DNA from: Rubellimicrobium roseum
Lineage (GTDB): Bacteria; Pseudomonadota; Alphaproteobacteria; Rhodobacterales; Rhodobacteraceae
Assembly (NCBI RefSeq): GCF_006152145.1
Contig: NZ_VDFV01000019.1
Location: forward strand, 1 to 64,000
DNA: 64,000 bases
Direction of reading: 5' to 3'
Position numbers and translations under genes: made by a program. Below, in pieces: positions 27,972-35,347 of the stretch. A model generated the notes under the pieces. It was not told where the DNA came from and made no database searches. It saw nothing but the letters and a program-made list of their open reading frames with translations. Every line of letters begins with the position of its first letter. Positions within the stretch are counted from its first letter, which is position 1.

Positions 27972-28328
27972 CTAGAAGCTCCGCGGGATCAGGGCCGAGG
28001 GCTTGATCTCGGACTCCTCGAAGTCGGCGGGCGGACGGTCCATGACCGGCATGTTGATCTTGAACTCGTAGATCCGCTCGCCGTTCTCCTCCTCGGGCGA
28101 GGCCACGATAAGGCAGGACGACAGGTGCCGCGGCCCGTCGTAAAGGTCCACGTAGCCCCGCAGCGGCGGCGTGTCCGTCGCCGCCAGGGCGAAGCCCCGC
28201 TCCCACATCCGCAGGATGCGGTGGACGTTGCCGCCCTCGTGCACGCAAAGCCGGTTCGATCGCCTCTGCGCCGCCGTGCGCGCAGCCTCCAGGCCCTGGC
28301 GCACGGCCTCCGGCAGGTCTTCCGTCAT
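27972..28328 (-). CDS. Hypothetical protein conserved in type
   Basis: A 118-residue cytoplasmic protein beginning MTEDLPEAVRQGLEAAR, with a beta-rich core (RLCVHEGGNVHRILRMWERG, then RGYVDLYDGPRHLSSCLIV and YEFKINM). The order of strands and the RGxVDLYDG segment are distinctive but I cannot assign a named domain. No cofactor motif was seen. The start at 28328 was taken over an upstream one ten codons earlier. It is separate from the cobalamin genes by about 90 bp on the cobM 3' side. Confidence 0.65.
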   Translation of the reverse strand: MTEDLPEAVRQGLEAARTAAQRRSNRLCVHEGGNVHRILRMWERGFALAATDTPPLRGYVDLYDGPRHLSSCLIVASPEEENGERIYEFKINMPVMDRPPADFEESEIKPSALIPRSF

Positions 28329-28419
28329 GTCAGTCAGTCCTCCCCTGAGACCGAGCATGACGGAAGTACACCCGCAATCAAGCGTTTATATGACACCGGG
28401 CCGCAAAGGCGGCCGGGAG

Positions 28420-29220
28420 TCACGGGCGTGCGATATCCGGGGCGTCCTGGTCCGCGACCCGCGCCTTGGGGCGCAGCACATGAGGCCGCGCGGGGTCGTA
28501 GAGCGCGCTGTCAGGGAACTCCTGCGACTCGCCCAGAGCCGGCCCGACCAGGATCAGCGCCGTCCGCGTGACCTTGGCCTCGCGCACCTTGGCGTGGATG
28601 TCCGACAGCCGTCCCCGCAGGATCATCTGGTCCGGCCAGCCCACGCGGATGGCCACGACCACCGGGCAGTCGTCGCCGTAGAAGGGGCTGAGCCTTCGCA
28701 CGATGTCCCGCAGCGCCCGCACGCCCAGGTGGATCGCCAGGGTCGCGCCGGTGGCCGCGAAGTTCTCCAGCGTCTCGCCCGCAGGCATGGCGGTCGACTG
28801 CATCGACATCCGCGTGAGCACGATGCTCTGCGCGACCTGCGGCACCGTCAGCTCCTGCCCCAGCGCCGCGGCGGCGGCGGCATAGGCCGGCACGCCCGGC
28901 GTGATGTCGAAGGGGATGCCGTCCCGCCGCAGAAGCCGGATCTGCTCGGCGATGGCCCCATAAAGCGACGGGTCCCCCGAATGCACCCGCGCCACGTCCT
29001 GACCCTTGGCATGGGCCTCCACGATCAGCGCGTGGGTCTCCTCCAGCGTCAGCGGCGCCGTGTCGCGCACGAGCGCGCCCTCCGGGGCCCCCGCGACCAC
29101 CGCCTCCGGGACAAGGCTCCCGGCATAAAGGCACACGGGGCAGGAGGCGATCAGCCGCTGCGCCTTGAGCGTCAGGAGCTCCGGGTCGCCCGGCCCCGCC
29201 CCGATGAAATGCACCGTCAT
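28420..29220 (-). CDS. cobM: Precorrin-4 C(11)-methyltransferase
   Basis: A class III S-adenosylmethionine-dependent methyltransferase of 266 residues that methylates C11 of precorrin-4. It shows VHFIGAGPGDPELLTLKA, the GYxxP-like region VCLYAGSLVPE, VARVHSGDPSLYGA, FDITPGVPAYAAAAAALG and VTRTALILVGPALG, the conserved blocks of CobM/CbiF. The ATG overlaps the cbiG-cobJ stop by ATGA. It is the last gene of the minus-strand corrin operon. Confidence 0.93.
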   Translation of the reverse strand: MTVHFIGAGPGDPELLTLKAQRLIASCPVCLYAGSLVPEAVVAGAPEGALVRDTAPLTLEETHALIVEAHAKGQDVARVHSGDPSLYGAIAEQIRLLRRDGIPFDITPGVPAYAAAAAALGQELTVPQVAQSIVLTRMSMQSTAMPAGETLENFAATGATLAIHLGVRALRDIVRRLSPFYGDDCPVVVAIRVGWPDQMILRGRLSDIHAKVREAKVTRTALILVGPALGESQEFPDSALYDPARPHVLRPKARVADQDAPDIARP

Positions 29221-31007
29221 GCCGTCACCATCTTCTTCGCATAGCCCCGCGGGGTGTAGAGCCGAGGTCCCTCGCCCCGCTCGACGATCCGGCTCTGGGA
29301 CGAGCCGATCAGCACCACCGTCAGCATGTCCACCTCGTCCACCTTCAGGTCCGCGAGCCGCCGGTAGGTGAGCCGCTCCTCCGGCCGCCCGAGGTTCGAC
29401 GCCAGCAGGACGGGCGTCTCGGCGGGCCGGTGACGTAGCAGGATCTCCCGCGCGTCGTTCAGGAGCGTCCGGCGCGTCCTGGACACGGGGTTGTAGAGCG
29501 CCATCACGAAATCGCCCTCGGCCGCCGCGCGCAGCCGCCGCAGGATGTCCTCGCGCGGGGTCAGCAGGTCCGACAGCGACACCGCGCAGAAGTCGTGCCC
29601 GAGCGGCGCCCCCGCCCGCGCCGCCGCCGCTTGCAGTGCCGAGATGCCGGGGCTCACCTCGACCTCGACCCGCCGCGCGGCGTCGCTCACCCCGTTCTCG
29701 CGCCGGTCCAGAAGCTCGAAGACCAGCGCCGCCATCGCGTAGATGCCCGCGTCGCCCGAGCAGACCAGCGCCACGTTGCGCCCCTCGCCCGCGCGCTCCA
29801 GCGCATGGCGGCAGCGGTCCTCCTCGCCTCCCAACGGAAAATCCGCGCGCGGCTTGCCGGCGGCGAGCGGCCCCAGAAGGTCGATGTAAAGCCCGTAGCC
29901 CACCAGCTCCTCGGCCTCGGTCACCAGCCGCGACACTTCGGGCGTGCGCCAGGCGGCCTGTCCCGGCCCGATGCCCACGACCGACAGCTTGCCCCGCGGC
30001 CGCCCCGCCAGCCGCGTGATCGGCGTCGGCGCCACGGCCAGCGCGCAGGTGGCGTTCCTGGTCTTGCGCTTGGTCACCGCAAGGCGTCCCTCGGTCCCGG
30101 CAAGGGCCAGCGCCGCGCCCTCGGACACGCCGTGGCAGCCCACCTCGGCGAAGACGACCTCGGACGGGTTCGCAAGCCGGGGTGCCTCGGCCTCCAGCTC
30201 GGCCGCCGCGAACAGCCGCAGCGGCACGCCGAAGCCGCGCGCCAGCTCCACCACCGCCCCTTCGTCGGCCTTGAGGTCCAGCGTCCCGATGGCTGCCAGC
30301 GCCTCGGGCGCGATTCCGGCCTCCTTCAGCACGCCCTGCACCAGAAGCGCCAGCTCCTCGGGCGGGCAGCCCCGCGCGGCCCCCACGCCCAGCGCGGCGA
30401 CCTGCGGCGCGAAGCGCAGGTCCGCCCCCAGCGCCGGGCCCGCGGTGCAGGCGATCCGCACACCCTCGCCCTCGGGCAGCCCGGCCAGCCATCCGGCCCG
30501 CTCCGCCGCCTCGCCCCGGACCTGCGCCCCCTCGCCCGCGAGCAGCCGCGCCATCACCGCGCCCGCCTTCTCCGGCTCGGCCAGGCGCCAGCCCTCGGGC
30601 GGCTCGTCCAGCGCAATCCCGAGCGCCGCGTCCCCCGCCGTGGTCACGGCCGCCGTGACGCCCAGCGCCTCGGCAATCCGCCGCGCGAGCGCGTTCGCCC
30701 CCCGGTGCCCGCCCAGGAGCGGCACGACCGCGCTCCCATCCTCGGCCACCGCGACCACCGGCGGCTCGGCCCGTTTGTCGGACAGAAGCGGCGCCACCGC
30801 CCGGATCAGGATGCCCGCCGCGCAGACGCCCACCACCGGCACGCCGGCGGCGAACAGGGTCCGCACGTGCTCCAGCGTATCATCGAAGGCGACCTCCGCC
30901 TCCGGCACGCGCCCCGCGCGGCCATGCAGGGCCGCGCCCAGCGCCTCGGCCACGCGGGCCGCCACGGGGGACGGGGTGAGGGCGAGGACCGCCGGAGTCA
31001 GAGCCAT
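29217..31007 (-). CDS. cobJ: CbiG-CobJ fusion: cobalamin biosynthesis protein CbiG / precorrin-3B C(17)-methyltransferase
   Basis: A 596-residue two-domain protein. Residues 1 to about 335 are CbiG-like: a CbiG_N segment (VPVVGVCAAGILIRAVAPLL, LLGGHRGANALARRIAEALG) and a CbiG_C/CobE segment (ALGVGAARGCPPEELALLV, EVGCHGVSEGAALALAG). Residues about 340-596 form CobJ, with VVGIGPGQAAWRTPE, VGYGLYIDLLGPL, VCSGDAGIYAMAALVFELL, VSPGISALQAAAARAGAPLG and FVMALYNPVSRTR. CobJ contracts the ring by methylating C17; CbiG opens the delta-lactone in the cobalt-first route. It overlaps cobI by 10 bp and cobM by 4 bp. Confidence 0.92.
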   Translation of the reverse strand: MALTPAVLALTPSPVAARVAEALGAALHGRAGRVPEAEVAFDDTLEHVRTLFAAGVPVVGVCAAGILIRAVAPLLSDKRAEPPVVAVAEDGSAVVPLLGGHRGANALARRIAEALGVTAAVTTAGDAALGIALDEPPEGWRLAEPEKAGAVMARLLAGEGAQVRGEAAERAGWLAGLPEGEGVRIACTAGPALGADLRFAPQVAALGVGAARGCPPEELALLVQGVLKEAGIAPEALAAIGTLDLKADEGAVVELARGFGVPLRLFAAAELEAEAPRLANPSEVVFAEVGCHGVSEGAALALAGTEGRLAVTKRKTRNATCALAVAPTPITRLAGRPRGKLSVVGIGPGQAAWRTPEVSRLVTEAEELVGYGLYIDLLGPLAAGKPRADFPLGGEEDRCRHALERAGEGRNVALVCSGDAGIYAMAALVFELLDRRENGVSDAARRVEVEVSPGISALQAAAARAGAPLGHDFCAVSLSDLLTPREDILRRLRAAAEGDFVMALYNPVSRTRRTLLNDAREILLRHRPAETPVLLASNLGRPEERLTYRRLADLKVDEVDMLTVVLIGSSQSRIVERGEGPRLYTPRGYAKKMVTA

Positions 31008-31744
31008 GGATCGGAGTCCTTCGACACGAGGAGAAGAGAGAAATAGGGCGCCTCGCGGGGCGCCTCGGCCAGGGGCCGGACGACCTCCGCAGCCAGCGTC
31101 GCGCGCTCCACATAGGTGGCGCGGGCCGTGAGCCCGAGGTCATCGATCAGCGCCCGCACGCGCGGGAAGTGGCGGCCCAGCTTCATCAGCGCGACCGTCT
31201 CGTGCGCCAGCAGGCCTGCGCGCAGCGCCTCGTCGGGCAGCGTCGCGGGCAGCACCGCGATGCGCCCCTCGCGCGCGCCCAAGGGCAGCCGCGCCCGCGC
31301 CGCCGCCGCCGAGACCGAGGTCACGCCCGGCACGACCTCGGTCGCGAAGCGGGGCGAAAGCCGCGCCTGAAGATACATGAAGGACCCGTAGAACATCGGG
31401 TCCCCCTCGCAGAGGCAGACCACGTCGCGCCCCGCCTCCAGATGCGCCGCGATCCGCGCCGCGCCCGCGTCATAGGCCGCCTGCGCGGGCTCGCGGGCGG
31501 GGGTCATGGGCACGTCGATGGCGATCTCCAGGACGCCCTCGCGGATGAACCCCGCCGCGATGGATCGCGCGAAGGACGGCGCCCCCGCCAGAGTCGGATA
31601 GGCCAGCACCCGCGCGCCCTCGATCACCCGCGCCGCGCGCAGCGTCAGCAGGTCCGGCGCCCCCGGCCCCACGCCCACGCCGATCAGGCGGCCCGCCTCA
31701 TCAACTTGGCCCAAATACGCATTCTCCCGTTCCACCTGGCTCAC
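30998..31744 (-). CDS. cobI: Precorrin-2 C(20)-methyltransferase
   Basis: SAM-dependent methyltransferase of 248 residues converting precorrin-2 to precorrin-3A. Blocks: IGVGVGPGAPDLLTLRAARV, VLAYPTLAG, VVCLCEGDPMFYGSFMYL, VVPGVTSVSAAAARARLPLG and LMKLGRHFPRVRALI. The GTG at 31744 overlaps the cobL stop as GTGA and gives the normal length; there is no good ATG before the SAM loop. Whether it acts on metal-free or cobalt-bound substrate cannot be told from sequence. Confidence 0.9.
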   Translation of the reverse strand: MSQVERENAYLGQVDEAGRLIGVGVGPGAPDLLTLRAARVIEGARVLAYPTLAGAPSFARSIAAGFIREGVLEIAIDVPMTPAREPAQAAYDAGAARIAAHLEAGRDVVCLCEGDPMFYGSFMYLQARLSPRFATEVVPGVTSVSAAAARARLPLGAREGRIAVLPATLPDEALRAGLLAHETVALMKLGRHFPRVRALIDDLGLTARATYVERATLAAEVVRPLAEAPREAPYFSLLLVSKDSDPWL

Positions 31745-32934
31745 GGCTTGAGAAGGCTCCACTGCATCACCTCCATCGCCGGCCGCCATCCGGTCAGTCG
31801 CCCCACCGGCTCGGCGCGGCTCACCGCGATCCGCACCAGCTCGCCCCCATGCCGCCGGTGCAGCGCCAGCATCACCGCCTGCGCCTCCAGCGTCACCGCA
31901 TTGGCCACGAGCCGTCCCAAAGGCCGAAGCGCCTCCCAAGCTGCCGCGAACGCCGCCTCGGTCAGTCCGCCCCCCAGGAACACCGCATCCGGCGCGGGCA
32001 GGCCCGCGAGCGCCTCCGGCGCCTCGCCCGCCACGATCTCCAGTCCCGGCACGCCCAGGCTGAGCGCGTTCGCCGCCGCCAGCGCCCGCCGGTCGGGCCG
32101 CGGCTCCACGCCGATGGCCTGCGCCCCCTTGGCCGCGCGCATCCACTCGATGGCGACCGAGCCCGAGCCCAGCCCCACGTCCCACAGAAGCTGCCCCGGC
32201 AGCGGCACGAGGCGCGCCAGCGTCACGCTGCGCACCTCGCGCTTGGTCATGGTCCCGTCCGAGCCGAAGGCGTCGTCCGGTAGCCCCATGCGCCCCAGCA
32301 CCCGCGCGCCCGGTCCCGCGACGCATTCGACGGCCAGCGTGGTCAGCAGCGGCACCTCGGCGTCCCACGCCCCGGCGCGCCCCTCGACACGCGCCTCCTC
32401 CGGCCCACCCATGTGCGACAGGGCGGCGATGCGGCTGGGCTCATAGCCCTGCGACACGAGAAGCTGCGCGATGTCGCGCCCCGTCTCCGGCCCATGCGCC
32501 AGCACCAGCCAGCGCGCGCCGGGCGCCAGATGCGGCAGCACCTGCTCTACGGGCCGCCCATGAACCGTCAGGCATTCGACCCCGTCCATCGGCCAGCCCA
32601 TGCGGGCCGCGGCCAACTGGAACGCCCCCGGATGCGGATGCACAGCAACCTCGCCCCCGAAGGCCGCCACGATCCGCTCGCCGCCCGAGAACCACAGGGG
32701 ATCGCCCGTCACGAGCACGACGACCCGCCGGCCCCGAAGACCCCACAACGTCCCTTCCAGAGCGTCCCAGGGCGAGGGCCAGGCAATCCTCTCGCCCGGC
32801 GCGGCCTCGGTCAGCCGGTGGTGACGCGCCCCCCCCACCAGCACCTCGGCCCCCAGCACCAGCGCGCGCGCGGCCGGGGACAGCCCGGCGAGCCCCTCCT
32901 CGCCAAGCCCCACGACATGAAGCCAAGGCGTCAC
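31741..32934 (-). CDS. cobL: Precorrin-6B C(5,15)-methyltransferase (decarboxylating)
   Basis: CobL joins a CbiE-type C5 methyltransferase (residues 1 to about 200; VVGLGEEGLAGLSPAARALV, VTGDPLWFSGGERIV, HPHPGAFQLAAARMGWP) to a CbiT-type C15 methyltransferase/decarboxylase (about 215-397; WDVGLGSGSVAIEWMRAAKG, IGVEPRPDRRALAAANA, PDAVFLGGGLTEAAF). The 397-residue length is normal. The GTG start at 32934 overlaps the cobH stop (GTGA), and its own stop overlaps cobI. Confidence 0.93.
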   Translation of the reverse strand: MTPWLHVVGLGEEGLAGLSPAARALVLGAEVLVGGARHHRLTEAAPGERIAWPSPWDALEGTLWGLRGRRVVVLVTGDPLWFSGGERIVAAFGGEVAVHPHPGAFQLAAARMGWPMDGVECLTVHGRPVEQVLPHLAPGARWLVLAHGPETGRDIAQLLVSQGYEPSRIAALSHMGGPEEARVEGRAGAWDAEVPLLTTLAVECVAGPGARVLGRMGLPDDAFGSDGTMTKREVRSVTLARLVPLPGQLLWDVGLGSGSVAIEWMRAAKGAQAIGVEPRPDRRALAAANALSLGVPGLEIVAGEAPEALAGLPAPDAVFLGGGLTEAAFAAAWEALRPLGRLVANAVTLEAQAVMLALHRRHGGELVRIAVSRAEPVGRLTGWRPAMEVMQWSLLKP

Positions 32935-33557
32935 GCGGGCTCGCCCCCCAGCGCGTTCACCGCCGCCGCCGCCATGGCCGACCCGCCGCGCCGCCCCTTG
33001 AGCGCCACGAAGGGCACGCCCCGCGAATCCGCAGCGATCTCGGCCTTGCTCTCCGCCGCGCCGACGAAGCCCACCGGGAACGCAAGGATCAGCGCAGGCT
33101 TGGGCCAGCCGGCATCCAGCCGGTCGAGAAGGTGGAACAGCGCCGTGGGCGCGTTGCCGATGGCGACGATCGCGCCCTCGATCCGCCCTTCCCACAACTC
33201 CACCGCCGCCGCCGAGCGCGTGGTGCCGAGCCGCTTGGCCAGCTCCGGCACGCCGGGCGCGTTCAGCGTCACGAGAATTTCGTTGGCTGCGGGCATCCTG
33301 GCCCGCGTGATGCCGGCCGCGACCATCTCGCAGTCGCAGATGACCGGGGCGCCCGTCGCCAGCGCCGCGCGCCCCGCCTCGCCCGCGTCATCGGAAAAGG
33401 CCAGCCGGTCCGCGATCTCGACCATGCCGCAGGCGTGGATCACCCGCGTCACCAGCGGCCGCAGGCTTTCGGGAAAGCGCCCCAACCGCGCTTCGCGCTC
33501 CACGGTGGCGAAGCTTTCGGCGTAGATGGCGGCGGGGTCCTTGAGGTAGGGGCGCAT
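32931..33557 (-). CDS. cobH: Precorrin-8X methylmutase
   Basis: Moves the C11 methyl group to C12 to form hydrogenobyrinate (or its cobalt form). The 208-residue protein carries the catalytic histidine in TRVIHACGMVEIADRLAFSD (H41-H43 region), VICDCEMVAAGITRAR, AIVAIGNAPTALFHLL and ALILAFPVGFVGAAESKAEI, all diagnostic. It is coupled to cobL by a GTGA overlap. A REP-like element (33591-33642) separates it from cbiX upstream. Confidence 0.95.
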   Translation of the reverse strand: MRPYLKDPAAIYAESFATVEREARLGRFPESLRPLVTRVIHACGMVEIADRLAFSDDAGEAGRAALATGAPVICDCEMVAAGITRARMPAANEILVTLNAPGVPELAKRLGTTRSAAAVELWEGRIEGAIVAIGNAPTALFHLLDRLDAGWPKPALILAFPVGFVGAAESKAEIAADSRGVPFVALKGRRGGSAMAAAAVNALGGEPA

Positions 33558-33590
33558 GGTCGGGTCTCCGTCAGGACGGAGAGGGCGGAG

Positions 33591-33642
33591 GGGGGCTCCG
33601 CCCCCCGCTTCGCTCCCCCCGGGATACTTGGCACCGAAGGAA
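33591..33642 (+). repeat. REP-like palindromic element, copy 2
   Basis: It begins with the hairpin GGGGGCTCCGCCCCC, then CGCTTCGCTCCC, then CCCGGGATACTTGGCACCGA. It matches, in opposite orientation, the element at 9871-9925. It fills the 89-bp gap between the cbiX stop and the cobH start; read on the minus strand the hairpin lies within the corrin operon, where it might reduce read-through from cbiX into cobH. Confidence 0.65.
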
Positions 33643-33646
33643 GGGC

Positions 33647-34825
33647 TCAGCGCGTCTTCAGCGTGGCCAGCGCCGACAGCGGCCCCAGCGGATGATCCTC
33701 GTGAGGATAGCGCGGGTGATGGTGGTGCCCATGCCCGTGGTCATGGCCGTGCCCATGGTGGTGATGCCCGCCCGGCCCGTGCCAGTGGAGCTGGCCGTCG
33801 CCGTGGTCATGCAGCCCGCCCGCCCCCATGTGCGCCATCGAGCCCAGGGGCTCCACCGCCGCGACCTGAAGACGGCAGACCCCCGTGCAGAAGTCGTCGC
33901 ACAGCTTGCAGTCCGCCACGTTCGACCCCGGCGCGGACGCGCCCTGGCCCTCGACATGGTGGTGATGGCTTTCCTGCGGCGCGCCCACCTCGGCCTCGAA
34001 GCCCAGGACCTGCGTGCGGTACTTGCAAAGCTGGCAGTTGGGCGGCGGCACCCCGTCGACCTGCTCGGTCGCGCGCTCGGCGAAGGTGCGCAGGACCTCC
34101 GGGTGCAGGCCGAGATAGTCGGCCTTCACCCACTCGATCCCCGGCTGCGCGGCGGCCACGCGGTCGGTGAAGCCGTAGATCCGGTCCACCAGCACGCCCG
34201 AGAACAGGAAGTAGGGGAAGACCACGACCCGCCGGTAGCCCAACCGGGCGACGTGCGTCAGGCAGGGCTCCACCAGCGGGAAGGTGACGCCGGAATAGCC
34301 GACCTCGCACCAGCCCAGCCCCAGCCCTTCCCACAGCATCCGCGCGATCTTGGACACGTTGGCGTTGGCGTCGGGGTCCGAAGCCCCCCGCCCGATCACC
34401 ACAAGGCAGGTCTCGTGCAGCGGCACCGGCCCGTTCTCGGCGTCGGCCTTCGCGATGGCCTCGCGCACGCGGGCGCCGGCCGCCGCGATCATCTTGGGAT
34501 CGACGCCCAGCTCGCGCCCGTAGGCCACGGGCACCCCGGCCTTGGCCGACCAGGCCTGCAGCACCGAGGGGATGTCGTTCTTGGCGTGCATCGCCGCGAA
34601 CAGCATCCCCGGCACCGCCAGGATGCGGTCCGCGCCCTTGGCCTTCAGCGCCTCCAGCCCGTCGCGCAGCACCGGATTGGCGAACTCCAGGTAGCCATGC
34701 TCGACCAGCCAGTCCTCCGGCAGATGCCGGGGCAGCGCCTCGGCCAGCGCGGCGAACTCGGCCACCGCGCCGGCATCGCGCGAGCCGTGGCCACAGAGAA
34801 GGACGCCGATCCGCTCGTGGCTCAC
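33647..34825 (-). CDS. cbiX: Sirohydrochlorin cobaltochelatase/CbiX-type protein with Cys- and His-rich tail
   Basis: A 392-residue chelatase. The catalytic-domain start IGVLLCGHGSRDAG carries H13; the second half repeats the fold (VVIGRGASDPDANANVSKIAR, VVVFPYFLFSGVLVDRI). After residue 260 a tail holds C264-x2-C267 and C306-x2-C309-x3-C313-x3-C317, likely an iron-sulfur or metal site, and then a run of more than 20 histidines (about 340-386), as in long-form CbiX, where it probably stores cobalt. It heads the corrin genes. The GTG start overlaps the upstream small gene's stop (GTGA). Confidence 0.88.
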   Translation of the reverse strand: MSHERIGVLLCGHGSRDAGAVAEFAALAEALPRHLPEDWLVEHGYLEFANPVLRDGLEALKAKGADRILAVPGMLFAAMHAKNDIPSVLQAWSAKAGVPVAYGRELGVDPKMIAAAGARVREAIAKADAENGPVPLHETCLVVIGRGASDPDANANVSKIARMLWEGLGLGWCEVGYSGVTFPLVEPCLTHVARLGYRRVVVFPYFLFSGVLVDRIYGFTDRVAAAQPGIEWVKADYLGLHPEVLRTFAERATEQVDGVPPPNCQLCKYRTQVLGFEAEVGAPQESHHHHVEGQGASAPGSNVADCKLCDDFCTGVCRLQVAAVEPLGSMAHMGAGGLHDHGDGQLHWHGPGGHHHHGHGHDHGHGHHHHPRYPHEDHPLGPLSALATLKTR

Positions 34826-35034
34826 GCGTCGGCCCCGTCGTCCTTGCGCGCCAGGCGCGCGGGCTTGGCCGGGCGCAGCTCGGTCCAGATCAGCCAGCAC
34901 GAGCCGATCACCGCGCCCAGAAGCGCCACCGCCGCGATCACGTGGTCATGGCCGCCGCGTTCGGCCAAGTGGCCAGGATGGGCCAGGGCGGCCTGCGGCA
35001 GGAGAAGGGCGAGAAGGAGGAAGGCGTTGCGCAT
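34822..35034 (-). CDS. Small membrane protein with His-rich N-terminal loop (DUF6732-like)
   Basis: A 70-residue protein with a signal-like helix ending in AALA, a short periplasmic stretch HPGHLAERGGHDH with four histidines, one transmembrane helix (about 33-50; VIAAVALLGAVIGSCWLIW) and a basic tail. It resembles the small Rhodobacterales proteins annotated as DUF6732. It is the first gene of the cbiX-cob operon and is coupled to cbiX by GTGA. The histidine cluster and the location suggest a role in cobalt handling; this is inferred. Confidence 0.7.
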   Translation of the reverse strand: MRNAFLLLALLLPQAALAHPGHLAERGGHDHVIAAVALLGAVIGSCWLIWTELRPAKPARLARKDDGADA

Positions 35035-35040
35035 CGATGG

Positions 35041-35215
35041 CTCCCGGGCCGGGGTTGGGAGCGGGATGCCGGTCGCGGGGGTCGCCCCGTCGCTGACGAC
35101 GCGCGCCGGGCATCCCCGACCTGGGTCGATCCCCCACGCGCCTTCGGTCCGGCCCCGCAGGGCTTCGTCTGCGGCCCTCCTACCGCGCAAGCCCCCCTCC
35201 CGCCAAGGGGGAAGC
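35041..35215. repeat. Structured, possibly repetitive intergenic element upstream of the cobalamin operon
   Basis: The 313-bp gap 35035-35347 holds no gene but several inverted repeats. GGGATGCC (35063-35070) pairs with GGCATCCC (35109-35116) and the stem continues GG/CC and CGCG/CGCG with single-base bulges; inside lie two small hairpins, GGGG-TCG-CCCC (35078-35088) and GTCG-CTGA-CGAC (35089-35100), which makes a three-way junction. CCGCAG/CTGCGG (35155-35174) and a CCCCC/GGGGG hairpin follow. It may be a repeat family or a structured leader. No cobalamin riboswitch box was found. Confidence 0.5.
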
Positions 35216-35347
35216 GGCACGGACCCGCCCATCTGCGACATCCCGCGCCGCCGTGCACGCCCTGTGCGCCCCCGCACCGGCCCTGCGCCTTTCCCCGGCG
35301 GCCCGGTCGGCTAGGTCCCGATGAGGCATGGGACGGGGAGACGCGGG

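Noticed and set aside
34938-35258. A 106-codon minus-strand frame in the gap before the small His-rich gene
   Set aside because: Its sequence (Arg, Gly, Pro, Cys rich) is what translated hairpin DNA looks like; it overlaps the structured element and has no ribosome-binding site.
35035-35347. Cobalamin riboswitch upstream of the corrin operon
   Set aside because: Both strands were read for the B12 box (AGYCAGGAGACC-like) and the preceding GCCACTG-type element; neither was found, only other stem structures.
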